A stretch of 64,000 nt of DNA. Origin: Blastomussa wellsi. Lineage: Eukaryota > Cnidaria > Anthozoa > Scleractinia > Plerogyridae. The stretch covers positions 12,508,897 to 12,572,896 of the forward strand of contig OX393566.1 of NCBI GenBank assembly GCA_947652115.1, in the 5' to 3' direction. Each line of letters starts with the position of its first letter. Positions within the stretch are counted from its first letter, which is position 1. Below are positions 63,999 to 64,000 of the stretch, piece by piece. The notes under the pieces are model-generated. The model worked only from the letters and a program-made list of their open reading frames with translations. It was not told the origin of the DNA and searched no databases. The position numbers and the translations under genes are program-made.

Positions 63999-64000
63999 TT

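Noticed and set aside
1..64000. tRNA or rRNA genes
   Set aside because: I saw no convincing cloverleaf or rRNA-like block; a tRNAscan run would decide.

Overview
The window is a stack of transposable elements from an animal genome. Spliced GT-AG introns, eukaryotic transposon families and the lack of any bacterial gene signal show this. Polinton/Maverick, BEL/Pao, DIRS, Gypsy and PIF/Harbinger elements together suggest an invertebrate. My best guess is an anthozoan cnidarian, from general resemblance to coral and anemone repeats, and I cannot prove it. I see no ordinary host gene.

The core is a set of insertions within insertions. Polinton-1 (about 8977-59260, decayed) was hit near a virion gene by a BEL/Pao retrotransposon (12149-46868, target duplication ACAAC). 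That BEL was split in its reverse transcriptase by Polinton-2 (15204-43149, target duplication CAATAC). Polinton-2 was then hit three times: a PIF/Harbinger transposon in its DNA polymerase (18165-22045, duplication ATT), an unclassified inverted-repeat element in a zinc-ribbon factor gene (34983-37171, duplication AAAT), and a DIRS retrotransposon in a GTPase gene (37908-42330, at AAT). Each insertion except the one at the Polinton-1 edges can be subtracted to leave a coherent flanking reading frame. Polinton-2 without its guests is about 17.4 kb and BEL-1 about 6.8 kb.

The edges are also repeats. On the left lie a direct repeat R1 (669-2392) and a Gypsy element (2549-8976, 171-bp LTRs). On the right lie a second copy R2 (59269-61276, holding a 184-bp solo LTR) and the 3' part of another BEL element (to 64000, running off the window).

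Polinton-2 is AT-rich and the most complete virus-like unit. It carries protein-primed DNA polymerase B, retroviral-type integrase with a chromodomain, packaging ATPase, adenain-like protease, major and likely minor capsid proteins, a membrane-active-like protein, a zinc-ribbon/phospholipase A2 pair, a fibre-like protein, a two-helix membrane protein, an HNH nuclease with a zinc finger, a VLTF3-like zinc-ribbon factor and an eRF3/eEF1A-like GTPase. Single stops or frameshifts break about five of these. Polinton-1 is a different, GC-richer lineage with its own capsid, ATPase, integrase and polymerase, almost all frameshifted. The Harbinger element is the only autonomous element whose two genes both look intact.

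The most unusual content is the translation-type GTPase and VLTF3-like factor in Polinton-2, a palindromic bidirectional promoter with a TCTA core, and terminal repeats that merge with coding sequence in both Polintons.
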